Of a stretch of 64,000 nt of DNA, positions 16,832 to 25,914 are shown in pieces; positions within the stretch are counted from its first letter, which is position 1; each line of letters starts with the position of its first letter. This DNA comes from Terrabacter sp. Root181 (GTDB lineage: Bacteria; Actinomycetota; Actinomycetes; Actinomycetales; Dermatophilaceae). The position numbers and the translations under genes are program-made. The notes under the pieces were generated by a model. It saw only the letters and a program-made list of their open reading frames with translations. It made no database searches and was not told where the DNA came from. The stretch lies in assembly GCF_001428505.1 (NCBI RefSeq), contig NZ_LMHU01000011.1, positions 95,403-159,402 on the forward strand. Reading direction: 5' to 3'.

Positions 16832-18154
16832 GTGAGCTCGACCAGTGCCGCCCGACCACCGCTGTCCTCGTTCTGGCACGACCTGCCGCGCGAGGGCAAG
16901 CTGCTCATCTCGACCGTCGTCTTCCAGTCGATCGGCACGGGCCTCGTCCTGCCGTTCATGGTCGTCTACCTCCACGAGGTGCGCGGCATCCCGTTCGAGG
17001 CCGTGGGGCTGCTGCTCGCCCTCCAGGCCGGGGTCGGCATCGTGCTCGTGGCGCCGGCGGGGGCGCTCATCGACCGCATCGGCCCGCGGCGGGTCTACGC
17101 GAGCAGCCTCGTCGCGCTGCTCCTCGCCGACGTCGTGCTGGCGCTCGCGACGACGACGGGGCAGGCGGCGTTCGCGCTCGTGCTCATGGGCTACGGCTTC
17201 GGCATCGTGTGGCCGGCGTCGAGTGCACTCATCGGCAACCTCATCCCCACCGAGCAGCGCCAGCGCTACTTCGGCATCAACTTCACGCTGCTCAACCTCG
17301 GGATCGGCCTCGGCGGCATCGTCGGTGGCCGCTTCGTCGACGTGACTCGGCCCGGCACGTTCGTCACGGTCTACCTGCTCGACGCCCTCAGCTACGTCCC
17401 GGCGCTGGTGATCCTGCTCGGCCCGCTGCGCCGGGCCCGTGACCGGGTCGAGCGGCCGGTCGACGCCGGGTCCGAGTCGGTCTCCTACCTCGCGCTGCTG
17501 CGCGATCCGCGGCTGCGCGCGCTGCTGCTCCTCGTGGGGGTGGCCGCGCTCGTCAGCTATCCCCAGCTCAATGCCGGCATGCCGGCCTTCGCCCGCGCGG
17601 TGGGGCAGGTGTCGACCGAGGGGCTCGGCTACGCGTTCGCCGCCAACACCGTCGTCATCGTCCTGCTGCAGCTCTTCGTGCTCCAGCGCATCGAGGGGCG
17701 GCGCCGCACCCGCGTCACCGTCGTCATGGCCTTCACGTGGATGGTGGCCTGGTCGCTGCTCGGCGCGACGTCGCTCGTGCCGGGCACCGTCACGGCCACG
17801 GTCCTGCTCTGCGCCTGCGCGGGCGTCTTCGGGCTCGGCGAGACGATGCTCCAGCCGACGAGCGCGGCCATGGTCAACGACCTCGCGCCCGACCACCTGC
17901 GCGGCCGCTACAACGCGCTCAGCTCGCTGATGTTCTCGGTCGCGTTCGTCGTCGGTCCGGTCGTCGCGAGCCTCCTCATCGGCCGCGACCTCGGCCTGGT
18001 CTACATCGCGTTCCTCGTCGGCGGGTGTGCCCTGCTCGCCGTCATCGCGCTCGTCGTCGAGCGGCGCCTGCCGCCGCACGTCAACGGCGTCCGTGAGGTC
18101 AAGGAGGTGCCGGCCGCGAGCCCGGCCACCGCGGGAGGGGCGATTTCCGGCTGA
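16832..18154 (+). CDS. MFS transporter
   Basis: A 440-residue protein with about 12 transmembrane segments. It has the MFS signature loop between TM2 and TM3 (GALIDRIGPRRVYA) and its second-half counterpart. It is probably a drug or small-molecule exporter, but the substrate cannot be read. GTG 16832 has CAGACT 6 bp upstream, consistent with a leaderless mRNA. No regulator gene is adjacent; the SRP RNA gene follows at once. Confidence 0.88.
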   Translation: MSSTSAARPPLSSFWHDLPREGKLLISTVVFQSIGTGLVLPFMVVYLHEVRGIPFEAVGLLLALQAGVGIVLVAPAGALIDRIGPRRVYASSLVALLLADVVLALATTTGQAAFALVLMGYGFGIVWPASSALIGNLIPTEQRQRYFGINFTLLNLGIGLGGIVGGRFVDVTRPGTFVTVYLLDALSYVPALVILLGPLRRARDRVERPVDAGSESVSYLALLRDPRLRALLLLVGVAALVSYPQLNAGMPAFARAVGQVSTEGLGYAFAANTVVIVLLQLFVLQRIEGRRRTRVTVVMAFTWMVAWSLLGATSLVPGTVTATVLLCACAGVFGLGETMLQPTSAAMVNDLAPDHLRGRYNALSSLMFSVAFVVGPVVASLLIGRDLGLVYIAFLVGGCALLAVIALVVERRLPPHVNGVREVKEVPAASPATAGGAISG

Positions 18155-18181
18155 CGTCGGCCGCGGCATACACTGGCCGTC

Positions 18182-18270
18182 GGCACCCCGCGTGGTGGTA
18201 CCTCTCCGAACTCCCCCAGGGCAGGAATGCAGCAAGGGTAGGAGAGCTCTTCCAGGTACGCGGGGTGTCC
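18182..18270 (+). ncRNA. ffs: signal recognition particle RNA (4.5S type)
   Basis: The invariant SRP domain IV core is present (AGGGCAGGAATGCAGCAAGG near 18217-18236). It is enclosed by a long stem: GGCACCCCGCG at the 5' end pairs with CGCGGGGTGTCC at the 3' end. A short T-run (CCCTTTTCCC) follows and may serve as terminator. The RNA binds Ffh for co-translational membrane targeting. Confidence 0.95.
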
Positions 18271-18317
18271 CTTTTCCCTCCGGGGTTCCTACCGGGCCGG
18301 GCGCTCGTGGGCCTCCG

Positions 18318-19391
18318 TCAGGGTGGGGGCGCCGTCGTGGTGCCGACCCGCAGCAGGACCGGCTGGGTGACGCTGCGCGGGCGTGTGCCGTCGAGCCGCC
18401 GTCGCACGAGGGTGCCGAGGAGGCGTCCCTTCTCGCGGCCCTGCTGGTCCATCGTCGTGATGCGGTGCGGCAGCCAGGGGAGGTCGACGCCGTCGAAGCC
18501 CGTGACGCTGAGGTCGTCGGGCACCCGGAGGCCGAGCTCCTCCGCCGCGACGATGACCCCGGCCGCGATGACGTCCGACTGGGTGACGATGGCCGTGGGC
18601 CGTTCCTGCTCGGGCACGTCGAGCAGGGCGCGGCCTGCGATCCGACCGCCCTCGAACGACGACCCGTCGCCGGTCTGGACCGCGGGGGCGTCGGGCCCGA
18701 AGACGTCGCGGAAGCCGAGGAGACGCCCCACGCTGGGCACGTTGGCCTCACCCGGCCGCACCTCGGCGTCCGGGACCGGGCCGGCGGTGCTCGTCGGCAG
18801 CAGCGGCATGGCGACGTGGGCGACCCGACGGTGCCCGAGCTCCCTGATGTGCTCCGCGACGGCGACACCGGCGGCGCGCTCGTCGATGCGGACCTGGGTG
18901 ATGCGCCGGTCGCCCGGCACGCCGGTGCTGAACATCGGGATGCCGCGGGCCGCGAGGTGCTCGACGGCCGGGTTGTCGCCGGGCCCGCAGAGCGAGAAGA
19001 CGACGGCGTCGAGCGCGAGCGGCGCGAGCTGGGGGATGACGGACTCGCTGGTGCCCGCGGGCTGCCCGATGAGGAGCATGCCGGTGGGCACTGCTTCGAG
19101 CACCTCGGCGAGGCCGTCGAGGACGGCGATGGCGAAGGGGTCGCGGAAGGCCATCCGCAGGCGTCCCTCGACGAGGACGCCGATCGCGCCCGAGCGGCCA
19201 TGGCGCAGCGACGAGGCGAGCGGGTTGGGCCCCGTGAAGCCGAGCTCGGACGCGGCTGCGCGGACGCGGTCGCCCGTGGCCTCCGCGACCGGTCCCTTGC
19301 CGCTGAAGACGAGGGAGGCCGTCGACACCGACACTCCTGCGCGCTCGGCGACATCGCGGAGCGTCGGGCGGGCTTGACCTCGGGCAACCAT
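18318..19391 (-). CDS. LacI-family transcriptional regulator
   Basis: A 357-residue regulator. The N-terminal helix-turn-helix (TLRDVAERAGVSVSTASLVF) is followed by a periplasmic-binding-protein-like sensor domain to the end (ITQVRIDERAAGVAVAEHI, LSVTGFDGVDLPW). The effector is unknown. ATG 19391 is favoured over ATG 19400 because TAGCAT lies exactly 7 bp before it, fitting a leaderless transcript. Two adjacent palindromic operators lie just upstream, between this gene and the divergent MFS transporter gene, its likely target. Confidence 0.92.
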   Translation of the reverse strand: MVARGQARPTLRDVAERAGVSVSTASLVFSGKGPVAEATGDRVRAAASELGFTGPNPLASSLRHGRSGAIGVLVEGRLRMAFRDPFAIAVLDGLAEVLEAVPTGMLLIGQPAGTSESVIPQLAPLALDAVVFSLCGPGDNPAVEHLAARGIPMFSTGVPGDRRITQVRIDERAAGVAVAEHIRELGHRRVAHVAMPLLPTSTAGPVPDAEVRPGEANVPSVGRLLGFRDVFGPDAPAVQTGDGSSFEGGRIAGRALLDVPEQERPTAIVTQSDVIAAGVIVAAEELGLRVPDDLSVTGFDGVDLPWLPHRITTMDQQGREKGRLLGTLVRRRLDGTRPRSVTQPVLLRVGTTTAPPP

Positions 19392-19404
19392 GGGAGGCAT
19401 GCTA

Positions 19405-19433
19405 TCGAAACGTTTCGAGTCGAATCGATTCGA
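19405..19433. promoter_or_regulatory. twin LacI-type operators
   Basis: Two perfect 14-bp palindromes with central CG or near-CG symmetry, TCGAAACGTTTCGA (19405-19418) and TCGAATCGATTCGA (19420-19433), are separated by 1 bp. They lie in the divergent region next to the lacI-type gene. The AAACGTTT core is typical of LacI-family sites. Confidence 0.75.
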
Positions 19434-19457
19434 AGACGTCCGGGGCTCGTCCCCACC

Positions 19458-19504
19458 GCTCGACCCACGCTCCGACCCACGCTCCGACCCACGCTCCGAC
19501 CCCG
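19458..19504. repeat. 12-bp tandem repeat
   Basis: About four copies of GCTCCGACCCAC (the first lacks one base, the last is partial) lie between the LacI operators and the MFS transporter start. The function is unknown. Confidence 0.8.
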
Positions 19505-19594
19505 TCGCCGGGCCGCGGTCGAGGTGGCCGGCCGTCCTGACGGCCCGCCTGCTCGTCTCGCCCCGACCGTCGCCGTCCCTGAGAGGCTCTTGTC

Positions 19595-20812
19595 ATGTCC
19601 GCCGTCAGCGCCCCGCCGGCCGCCGTCGTCCGCACGGCCCGCACCGCCGTCTTCACGGCCTTCGCGATCAACGGTGCCGCGTTCGCGGCCTTCGCCTCGC
19701 GGGTCCCGGACATCAAGCACGAGCTCGGGCTCTCGGCCGGCGAGCTCGGCCTGACCCTGCTCGCGGCCTCGCTCGGATCGGTGATCGGCCTGCCGCTGTC
19801 GGGCTGGATCGTGCACCGCCTCGGGGCCGCCCGCACCCTCATGGGCGCTGCCATCGTCCAGAGCGTCGGACTCATCGGTGTCGGTCTGGGTGTCGACGTC
19901 GCCGGCAACCGGGCAGTCGTCATGGCCGGCCTCGTGCTCGTCGGCATCGGCACCGGCGTCTTCGACGTCGCGATGAACCTCGAGGGTGCCGAGGTCGAGC
20001 GCTTCCTCGGCCGCGCGATCATGCCGCACTTCCATGCGGCCTTCAGCGGTGGCACGGTCGTCAGTGCCCTCATCGGCGCCGGGCTGTCGTTCCTCCACGT
20101 GCCGGTCGCGGTGCACCTCGCCGGCGTCGTCGTGCTGCTGCTCGCGGTGACCCCGTGGTTCCTCCGCGCGTTCCTGCCCCGGTCGGTCGAGACGGACGAG
20201 ACGGGTGCGGAGGTGCGGTCTGACGCCGGGATCGGTGCCGCCTGGCACGAGCCACGTACGCTGCTCATCGGTGTCGTCGTGCTGGCGGCCGCGTTCACCG
20301 AGGGCACGGCCAACGACTGGGTCGCGGTGGCTCTCTCCGACGGCTACGGCCTCGAGCGCTGGGTCGGCGTCGTCGGCTTCGCCGTGTTCCTCACCGCGAT
20401 GACCGCAGGCCGGCTGCTCGGCACCCGCGTGCTCGACCGGCGCGGCCGAGTGCCCGTGCTCCGCGTCCTCTTCGTGTCGGCCGTCGTCGGCTGCCTGCTC
20501 GTCGTCTACGGCGGTCCGGTGCTCGCGTTCGTCGGAGCCGCGGTCTGGGGTGTCGGCGCGAGCCTCGGCTTCCCCGTCGGCATGAGCGCCGCGGCCGACG
20601 ACCCGAGGCGCGCCGCCGCCCGGATGAGCGTCGTCTCGACGATCGGCTACACGGCCTTCCTCGCAGGCCCGCCCCTGCTCGGCTTCCTCGGCGACCACGT
20701 CGGGGTGCTGCACTCGCTGCTCGTCGTCGGCGCCATGGCGGTCGTCGCCCTGCTCGCGCTCCCCGCCGTCCGCGAGCCCGACGCGAGGGAGTGCCCGGCC
20801 CCACTCGAGTGA
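19595..20812 (+). CDS. MFS transporter (FucP/YbjJ-like), probable LacI target
   Basis: A 405-residue, 12-segment MFS protein of the group annotated as FucP- or YbjJ-like (FAINGAAFAAFASRVPDIK near the start, GTANDWVAVAL in the middle). Such proteins are often predicted sugar or drug transporters. GAGAGG lies 8 bp before the ATG. It is divergent from the LacI-type gene with twin operators between them. The last codons and stop lie inside a copy of the CTCGAGTGGG repeat family. Confidence 0.88.
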   Translation: MSAVSAPPAAVVRTARTAVFTAFAINGAAFAAFASRVPDIKHELGLSAGELGLTLLAASLGSVIGLPLSGWIVHRLGAARTLMGAAIVQSVGLIGVGLGVDVAGNRAVVMAGLVLVGIGTGVFDVAMNLEGAEVERFLGRAIMPHFHAAFSGGTVVSALIGAGLSFLHVPVAVHLAGVVVLLLAVTPWFLRAFLPRSVETDETGAEVRSDAGIGAAWHEPRTLLIGVVVLAAAFTEGTANDWVAVALSDGYGLERWVGVVGFAVFLTAMTAGRLLGTRVLDRRGRVPVLRVLFVSAVVGCLLVVYGGPVLAFVGAAVWGVGASLGFPVGMSAAADDPRRAAARMSVVSTIGYTAFLAGPPLLGFLGDHVGVLHSLLVVGAMAVVALLALPAVREPDARECPAPLE

Positions 20813-20835
20813 GCGCCCAGCCCCACGCGAGTGGC
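20799..20835 (-). repeat. CTCGAGTGGG-family intergenic repeat, copy A
   Basis: Read on the minus strand this is CCACTCGCGTGGGG...GCGCTCACTCGAGTGGGG. It aligns over about 37 bp with copies at 32301 and 47138. It overlaps the 3' end of the MFS gene in a convergent gap. Confidence 0.6.
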
Positions 20836-20915
20836 CTCGGCGCCCCACCTGTCACACGCGCCTGGGACGCCGCGCTCGCTCGACCGGTGCGACGCACTGA
20901 CCCGGGGTGCGGGGG

Positions 20916-22142
20916 TCAGAAGTACTCGGTGATGAAGGGCTGGCAGGCGAAGACGGCGTCGAGGGCGGCGTCACCCTCGGAGGTGCCGCCGCTCGCGAGC
21001 CCGGCCAGGCGCAGGCGCGAGACCGACCAACCGCACCACAGCGCCGACAGGCCGCGGGCGTCGACGTGCAGCGCGTCCGAGGCGATCGCGTCGGCCACGT
21101 GGGTCTCGGCATCACCTCGAACCGGGGCGTCGCCGGTGCGGGTCGCAGTCCCGCGGCCGTCGGCGACCGACAGCGTCCAGCGGCCGGCGTTGGCCGGCGC
21201 ATCGGAGTCCTCGACGAGGAGGTCGACCTCGACCGAGGTGTGCCGACCGAAGCCGCGGCCGGTGAACGCCGCGCCGAGGTCGATGACCCGGGCCATCCAC
21301 GGGACCTGCCGCGCGTCCGCCACCGGCAGCCCGCCGAGCACGAGTGTCACCGGGTCGCGGGGGTCGAGGAAGGTGTGCACCGTCGGAGCGGCGGACGACC
21401 CCGATCCGACGACCCCCCAGAGCGTCGCCGCCGCCTCGGGCGTCGTCGCGACGAGCTCCTCTACCGTGACCGCCTGCTCGGACAGGTCGTAGACGACGAA
21501 GCCGCCGTCGACGACGTACGCGATGAGCTCGTCGCGCTCGAGCATCCCCGTCAGGGCTGCCACCGACCGCACCATCGGTCCGCTCACCCCGGCCCGGGCG
21601 CTCGCCTCGCGGGCGAGGTCGTGCAGGTGCTGCGCGTCGTCCGGCACGGCGGGGCGCAGGCCGTTCGACGCCGCCCGCCCGGAGCGCGAGGGTCCGAGGT
21701 CGCGGACGTGGTGGGCGGCATACGTCATCCGCGTCTGCACGCCGCCGATCTCGTAGCCGGAGCGGCGGTAGAGGGTGGCGGTGGTCGGGAAGAGGCACGA
21801 CACGACGTCACCGAGCTCGCCCATCCGCGCGATGAGCGCGCGGGTGAGGGCCGTGGCGACGCCTCGGCCCCGCGCGCTCGGCTCGACGTAGACCCCGGCG
21901 ACACCACCCATCTGCAGGTGCCGCCCGCCCCAGGCCTGCTCGAACGGTCGGATGCGGCCGGCGCCGACGACGGTGTCCGACTCGTCGACGACCGCGATCA
22001 TCCGGCCGCCGAGGGTCTCGGCCGAGACGCGGTGCCACCACGCGTCGCCGCCGATGCCGAGCGGCCCGAACGACCGGCTGCGGATGGCCAGGACGGCGGG
22101 GAGGTCGGCGTCGACGACGTCACGGGTGCGCAGCTCGCTCAT
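20916..22142 (-). CDS. Eis-like GNAT N-acetyltransferase
   Basis: A 408-residue protein of the Eis family: two GNAT-like regions followed by an SCP2-like C-terminal domain. The acetyl-CoA loop RGRGVA is at 91-96. The likely catalytic tyrosine is in LYRRSGY (Y125). The chain ends in Phe, whose free carboxylate acts in Eis enzymes. Mycobacterial Eis acetylates aminoglycosides and protein lysines; the substrate here is unknown. TAGGTT sits 6 bp before the ATG (leaderless). An element of the 24-nt-centre palindrome family lies in the C-terminal coding part. Confidence 0.9.
   Translation of the reverse strand: MSELRTRDVVDADLPAVLAIRSRSFGPLGIGGDAWWHRVSAETLGGRMIAVVDESDTVVGAGRIRPFEQAWGGRHLQMGGVAGVYVEPSARGRGVATALTRALIARMGELGDVVSCLFPTTATLYRRSGYEIGGVQTRMTYAAHHVRDLGPSRSGRAASNGLRPAVPDDAQHLHDLAREASARAGVSGPMVRSVAALTGMLERDELIAYVVDGGFVVYDLSEQAVTVEELVATTPEAAATLWGVVGSGSSAAPTVHTFLDPRDPVTLVLGGLPVADARQVPWMARVIDLGAAFTGRGFGRHTSVEVDLLVEDSDAPANAGRWTLSVADGRGTATRTGDAPVRGDAETHVADAIASDALHVDARGLSALWCGWSVSRLRLAGLASGGTSEGDAALDAVFACQPFITEYF
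21075..21125. repeat. 24-nt-centre palindrome element inside the eis-like gene
   Basis: The right arm ATCACCTCGAACCGG (21111-21125) is identical over 15 bp to arms at 59 kb. The left arm GTCCGAGGCGAT (21075-21086) matches at 10 of 12 positions. The centre is exactly 24 nt, as in the four complete copies. Confidence 0.6.
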
Positions 22143-22190
22143 GGCCCGAACCTAACGAGTCGCCGCCCGCGACGGCGAGCGGGTTGTCCC

Positions 22191-23759
22191 TCAGGCCCGG
22201 TGCAGGTAGGTGAGCCGGCGGACCTTCGAGACCGCCCACGCGAGCACGGCGTAGACGAGCCAGCTCACGACGGAGAGCCACGTGTAGCTGCCGGCCTTGG
22301 TCAGCACCGCCACGAGCGAGCCGAGCAGGACGACGGTGAAGGCCGGGACGGCATACCAGGCGATCACCATCTGGGGCCGCAGCATGAACGTGGGCGAGCC
22401 GCGGAACGCCGCGAGCACGTTGCCCGCGACGACGAGCACGAGGACCAGCCACAGCGACAGCGGCGCGCTGGCCGGCAGCGAGCCGATCGCCGCCGCGACG
22501 CCCACCCAGCCGCCGAGGACGAGGACCGTCAGGGCCGTCGGCACCGTCACGTGGGCCCCTGCCTCGGTCAGCTCGCTGGTGCCGAGCAGCGACGGGGTGC
22601 CGACGTTGTCGGCCTGCAGGCGCAGACCCTCCGCCCAGGCCCCGAACCCGAGGTAGAGCGGCAGCAGGCCGATCGTCGCCGCGATGCTGGGTGCCGCCGG
22701 CTGCGTGAACGCCCACGTGACGATGGCACCGCCGAGGGCGGTGAGCCCCAGGCCCGAGAGGAACGCGCCCGGCGTACGCCGCAGGCCGAGGACGTCGCGG
22801 CGCACCAGCACGCCGAACGGGCGGCCGGGTCGCAGGCGGGCCGAGCGGCCGTGACGGATCGGCCGGGTCAGGGCCAGGCGCGCCGTGCGGAGGTTGCCGG
22901 TCAGGGCCGAGCCGGCCATCGTCGAGGTGTTGGCCGAGTGCGCGCGCAGGGACTCCGCGTGCAGCTCGCGCAGCGCGTCCGGCACGCGCCAGAGCAGGCT
23001 GAGGCCGCGGTCGGGCCCGGGCCAGGAGCGCACCTGCGACCAGAGCCAGAGGCGCGTGGCGAGGACACCGAGAGCGGTGCCGACGGCCGTGGTCACGATG
23101 ATCGTCACCGGGCCGGCCAGGTGCGCGAAGGCCAGGCCGGCGCCGATGGTCAGCCCGCTGAGCGCCCCGATGAACAGACCCCCGACGGCGGCGTAGCGCC
23201 ACCACCGACGCAGGGCCAGGGCGCGGTCGAGCGGCACGGGTAGCACGAGGTCGATCCAGGGCATGGGCGGCACGACCGGGCCCCGGAAGCGGCCGGCGAA
23301 GACCACCGCTCCGAGGAGCGCCGCGACGGACGCGACGAGCAGCGCGATCGCCTCGGGCGAGCTGAGCTGGTCACCGAGCGAGGAGGCATCGGACGTGCGG
23401 AACACGGCCTGGACGATCGGCAGGCCGTAGACGAGCGCACCGAGGAAGAGGACGTAGCCGGCATACAACCCCTGCTGCCGCGCCTTGCGGGCCGCCTCAC
23501 CGCCGATGACCCAGTCGGCCTGGCCGAGCAGGTCGTGGTCGTCGTAGTCGACCTCCGCCGGAGTCGTCGGCTCGTCCGTCATCGGGTCGGGCGTCGTCGG
23601 GTCGGGCGTCGTCGGGTCGTATGCCGTCCGGTCGGGTGCCGTGGACTGCGGCCGTTCCGCCGGCGCCGGTTCCGCCGGCATCGGCTGGGGTGTCCTCGGC
23701 TGGGCTGTCGTCGGCTCGGGCGCGGGCTTGGCGCGGGCCGGTTGCTTGCGCTTGCTCAT
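22191..23759 (-). CDS. large membrane protein, probable ABC permease partner
   Basis: A 522-residue protein. The first 70 residues are a low-complexity Pro/Thr-rich cytoplasmic region containing repeated TTPDP units. The rest has about 12 hydrophobic segments. I do not recognise the family with certainty. Its start lies 13 bp downstream of an ABC ATP-binding gene on the same strand, so it is most likely the membrane half of an ABC exporter. The substrate is unknown. Confidence 0.75.
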   Translation of the reverse strand: MSKRKQPARAKPAPEPTTAQPRTPQPMPAEPAPAERPQSTAPDRTAYDPTTPDPTTPDPMTDEPTTPAEVDYDDHDLLGQADWVIGGEAARKARQQGLYAGYVLFLGALVYGLPIVQAVFRTSDASSLGDQLSSPEAIALLVASVAALLGAVVFAGRFRGPVVPPMPWIDLVLPVPLDRALALRRWWRYAAVGGLFIGALSGLTIGAGLAFAHLAGPVTIIVTTAVGTALGVLATRLWLWSQVRSWPGPDRGLSLLWRVPDALRELHAESLRAHSANTSTMAGSALTGNLRTARLALTRPIRHGRSARLRPGRPFGVLVRRDVLGLRRTPGAFLSGLGLTALGGAIVTWAFTQPAAPSIAATIGLLPLYLGFGAWAEGLRLQADNVGTPSLLGTSELTEAGAHVTVPTALTVLVLGGWVGVAAAIGSLPASAPLSLWLVLVLVVAGNVLAAFRGSPTFMLRPQMVIAWYAVPAFTVVLLGSLVAVLTKAGSYTWLSVVSWLVYAVLAWAVSKVRRLTYLHRA

Positions 23760-23772
23760 CGCGGGTCCACGG

Positions 23773-24435
23773 TCAGCGTGCCGGGACGATGTCGACGACG
23801 CGGGTCGCGAGGGTGGCCGTCAGCTCGGGGTCGTGGCAGGCCATGACCACGGTGCCGCCGGACTCGGTGCGCTCGCGGATCAGCTCGGCGACCACCTGGC
23901 GCTTGCCGGTGTCGAGCCGCTGCTCGGGCTCGTCGAGGAGCACGACGCTGGCGGGCCGCGAGAACGTCAGCGCGAGCCGGAAGAGCTGCTCCTGCCCCGA
24001 CGACAGCTCGTGCGGGAAACGGTCGTCGAGGTGGGCGATGCCGAGGCGGTCGAGCAGGGCGAGGCTGCGGTCGTCGGACGTGGCCGGGTCACCACCCCAC
24101 GTCGAGTCGATGAGGACCAGGTGGTCGACGAGGGTGAGGTCGCGGTAGGTCGTCGGGGCGCCGAGCAGGGCCGCGACGGCGGCGCGGACCGTCCGGTCGC
24201 GCTCGTCGGCCTCGCGGCCGCCGATGGTCGCGGTGCCGGTGCTGGGCACGAGCAGCCCGCCGATGATCCGGAGCAGGGTCGTCTTGCCGGAGCCGTTGGG
24301 ACCCCGGAGCACGATGCACTCGCCGGGGTCGGCGCTGACGTCGGTCGGCAGCAGCAGGGTCGTCTCGTCGATCGTCTTGCCGACGCCCTCCGCACGGACC
24401 TCACCGGTCAGCACTGCGACCGCACCCATCTGCAT
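23773..24435 (-). CDS. ABC transporter ATP-binding protein
   Basis: A 220-residue ATPase subunit with Walker A GPNGSGKTT, signature ELSSGQEQ (the usual LSGGQ reads LSSGQ), Walker B SVVLLDEPEQRLD and the switch His in VMACHDPEL. GAAGGG lies 5 bp before ATG 24435; ATG 24429 is an alternative. It forms a two-gene unit with the membrane protein downstream. Confidence 0.9.
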   Translation of the reverse strand: MQMGAVAVLTGEVRAEGVGKTIDETTLLLPTDVSADPGECIVLRGPNGSGKTTLLRIIGGLLVPSTGTATIGGREADERDRTVRAAVAALLGAPTTYRDLTLVDHLVLIDSTWGGDPATSDDRSLALLDRLGIAHLDDRFPHELSSGQEQLFRLALTFSRPASVVLLDEPEQRLDTGKRQVVAELIRERTESGGTVVMACHDPELTATLATRVVDIVPAR

Positions 24436-24555
24436 CCATCCCTTCGTCGACCCTGTCGATCTGTCGGAAGCCACCGTATGCCGCCCGGCTCAGAATGCCC
24501 TGACCGGGAGAAGGTGCCCCATCGAGCTGAGGGGACGGCGAGGTCGGAGCGGGGG

Positions 24556-25017
24556 TCAGCCCTGTGCGCCCACGGGCGGGCCCACGAGCAGCGCGACACC
24601 GGTCAGGGTGAGCACCGCGACGACGCCGACGCCGACGGCGACCATCGGACGGGCGAGCAGGGCGGCGACGACGCGCTCGGCCGGGGTGGTCGGGGCCTCG
24701 CCGTCGCGGCCGAGGCGCCAGCCACCGTCGAGTCGGCCGCGACGCCCGAGGCGCCGCTCCCACCACACGGTGAGGAACGGCGGGACCGCGCTGAGCAGGC
24801 CGAGCAGGCCCTCACGGACCGTCCAGCGCTGGTTGACCCAGAGCAGGACGGTGACGAGGCAGAACGCGATGAAGACGACGCCGTGCACGAGTCCGAAGAC
24901 CCGGACTCCGAGCTCGGTCGTGTGCGTGACGTACTTGAGGACCATGCCGAGCAGGAGCAGCGCCCAGGTGACCACCTCCGCGAGGGCGATCCGGCGGTAG
25001 AGGGTGCGAGGGGTCAT
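24556..25017 (-). CDS. DUF3817-type integral membrane protein
   Basis: A 153-residue protein with about four transmembrane segments. The family phrases LAEVVTWALLLLGMVLKY and VRVFGLVHGVVFIAFC match DUF3817 membrane proteins. AGGAG lies 8 bp before ATG 25017. No function is established for the family. Confidence 0.85.
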   Translation of the reverse strand: MTPRTLYRRIALAEVVTWALLLLGMVLKYVTHTTELGVRVFGLVHGVVFIAFCLVTVLLWVNQRWTVREGLLGLLSAVPPFLTVWWERRLGRRGRLDGGWRLGRDGEAPTTPAERVVAALLARPMVAVGVGVVAVLTLTGVALLVGPPVGAQG

Positions 25018-25176
25018 GCGGAGATCTCCTACGTCGTGTCGTACTCGAGTGGTCAGTGTGCCAAATGCCCGGCAGGCACCCACGAGCACCCCCGCGCCCC
25101 TCACGGCCGTGCCGGACAGGGGTGTGCCGTCGCGGCCCCGGTGCGACGGCATACCCGTGTCGACTCGTCCGTGGGC

Positions 25177-25914
25177 TCAGCGGCGGGCCACCTTCTCGGG
25201 GAGGGCGACGCGGACGCTCGTGCCGATGATCCACACGTCGATGAGGGTCTGCGCCGCGAAGAGGTTCGACACCTGCGGGTTGCCCGTGACCGCCAGCAGT
25301 GGAGCGGCGACCGCGAAAGCGATACCTCCGACGACACCGGCGACGGCGAGGAGTTGCGCGGGTCGTGTCGCTGCGGCCCGAGCGACCGCGACGGCGAGAA
25401 GGGCCGCCGACAGGCCGACGAGTGGGGTCGTGAACGTCGAGAGGGCCAGGTGTGTGTCGACCATCGGGGTCGCGCCGCCGACCTCCAGCGCGTCGTGCTC
25501 GGCGCCCGCGAGCAGGTGCGGCACGAACTCGGGCGTCGCGACCGTCCACGCGATGATCGTCCCGGTGAGCCACGGCCGGACCGGGGCAGGAAAGGCGTCG
25601 TGTCGCCGGAGCAGGACCAGGCCGACCACCGCCGTCAGCATGCCGGCGAGGAGTACGGCATGGGCGGGCAGCCAGGCCGGGGACCCGATGAGGGCGAGGA
25701 GACTCTCGTGCATCGACCCCGACGTCTCGTGCGGGTGCATCGTCCCGCCGATGGCGAGGAGTGCCCCACCGATGCCGAAGACAGCGGCCGCGCGTCGCAC
25801 GGCGTCGTGTCGGGCCGACACGCGATCCGACGCGCGATCCGACGCGGGGGCGATTGTGCCGGATGTGCGGCCCGCGAGTGCCTCGCCGACCGTCCCGCCC
25901 ACGAGGGCGCTCAT
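25177..25914 (-). CDS. membrane protein of unknown function, TetR-linked operon
   Basis: A 245-residue protein with about 6-7 hydrophobic segments after a 40-residue polar N-terminus. Histidines cluster in GGTMHPHETSGSMHE and PEFVPHLLAGAEHD at predicted membrane borders. I do not recognise a family. Its ATG overlaps the stop of the upstream SnoaL-like gene (ATGA), so the two are translationally coupled. The pair faces a divergent TetR regulator. Confidence 0.75.
   Translation of the reverse strand: MSALVGGTVGEALAGRTSGTIAPASDRASDRVSARHDAVRRAAAVFGIGGALLAIGGTMHPHETSGSMHESLLALIGSPAWLPAHAVLLAGMLTAVVGLVLLRRHDAFPAPVRPWLTGTIIAWTVATPEFVPHLLAGAEHDALEVGGATPMVDTHLALSTFTTPLVGLSAALLAVAVARAAATRPAQLLAVAGVVGGIAFAVAAPLLAVTGNPQVSNLFAAQTLIDVWIIGTSVRVALPEKVARR

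Noticed and set aside
16814-20848. A 1,344-codon open frame on the minus strand
   Set aside because: It runs antisense through two transporters and across the SRP RNA, and its translation is Arg/Asp/Glu-rich low complexity, typical of shadow frames in GC-rich DNA. Only the LacI regulator, in another frame, is real here.
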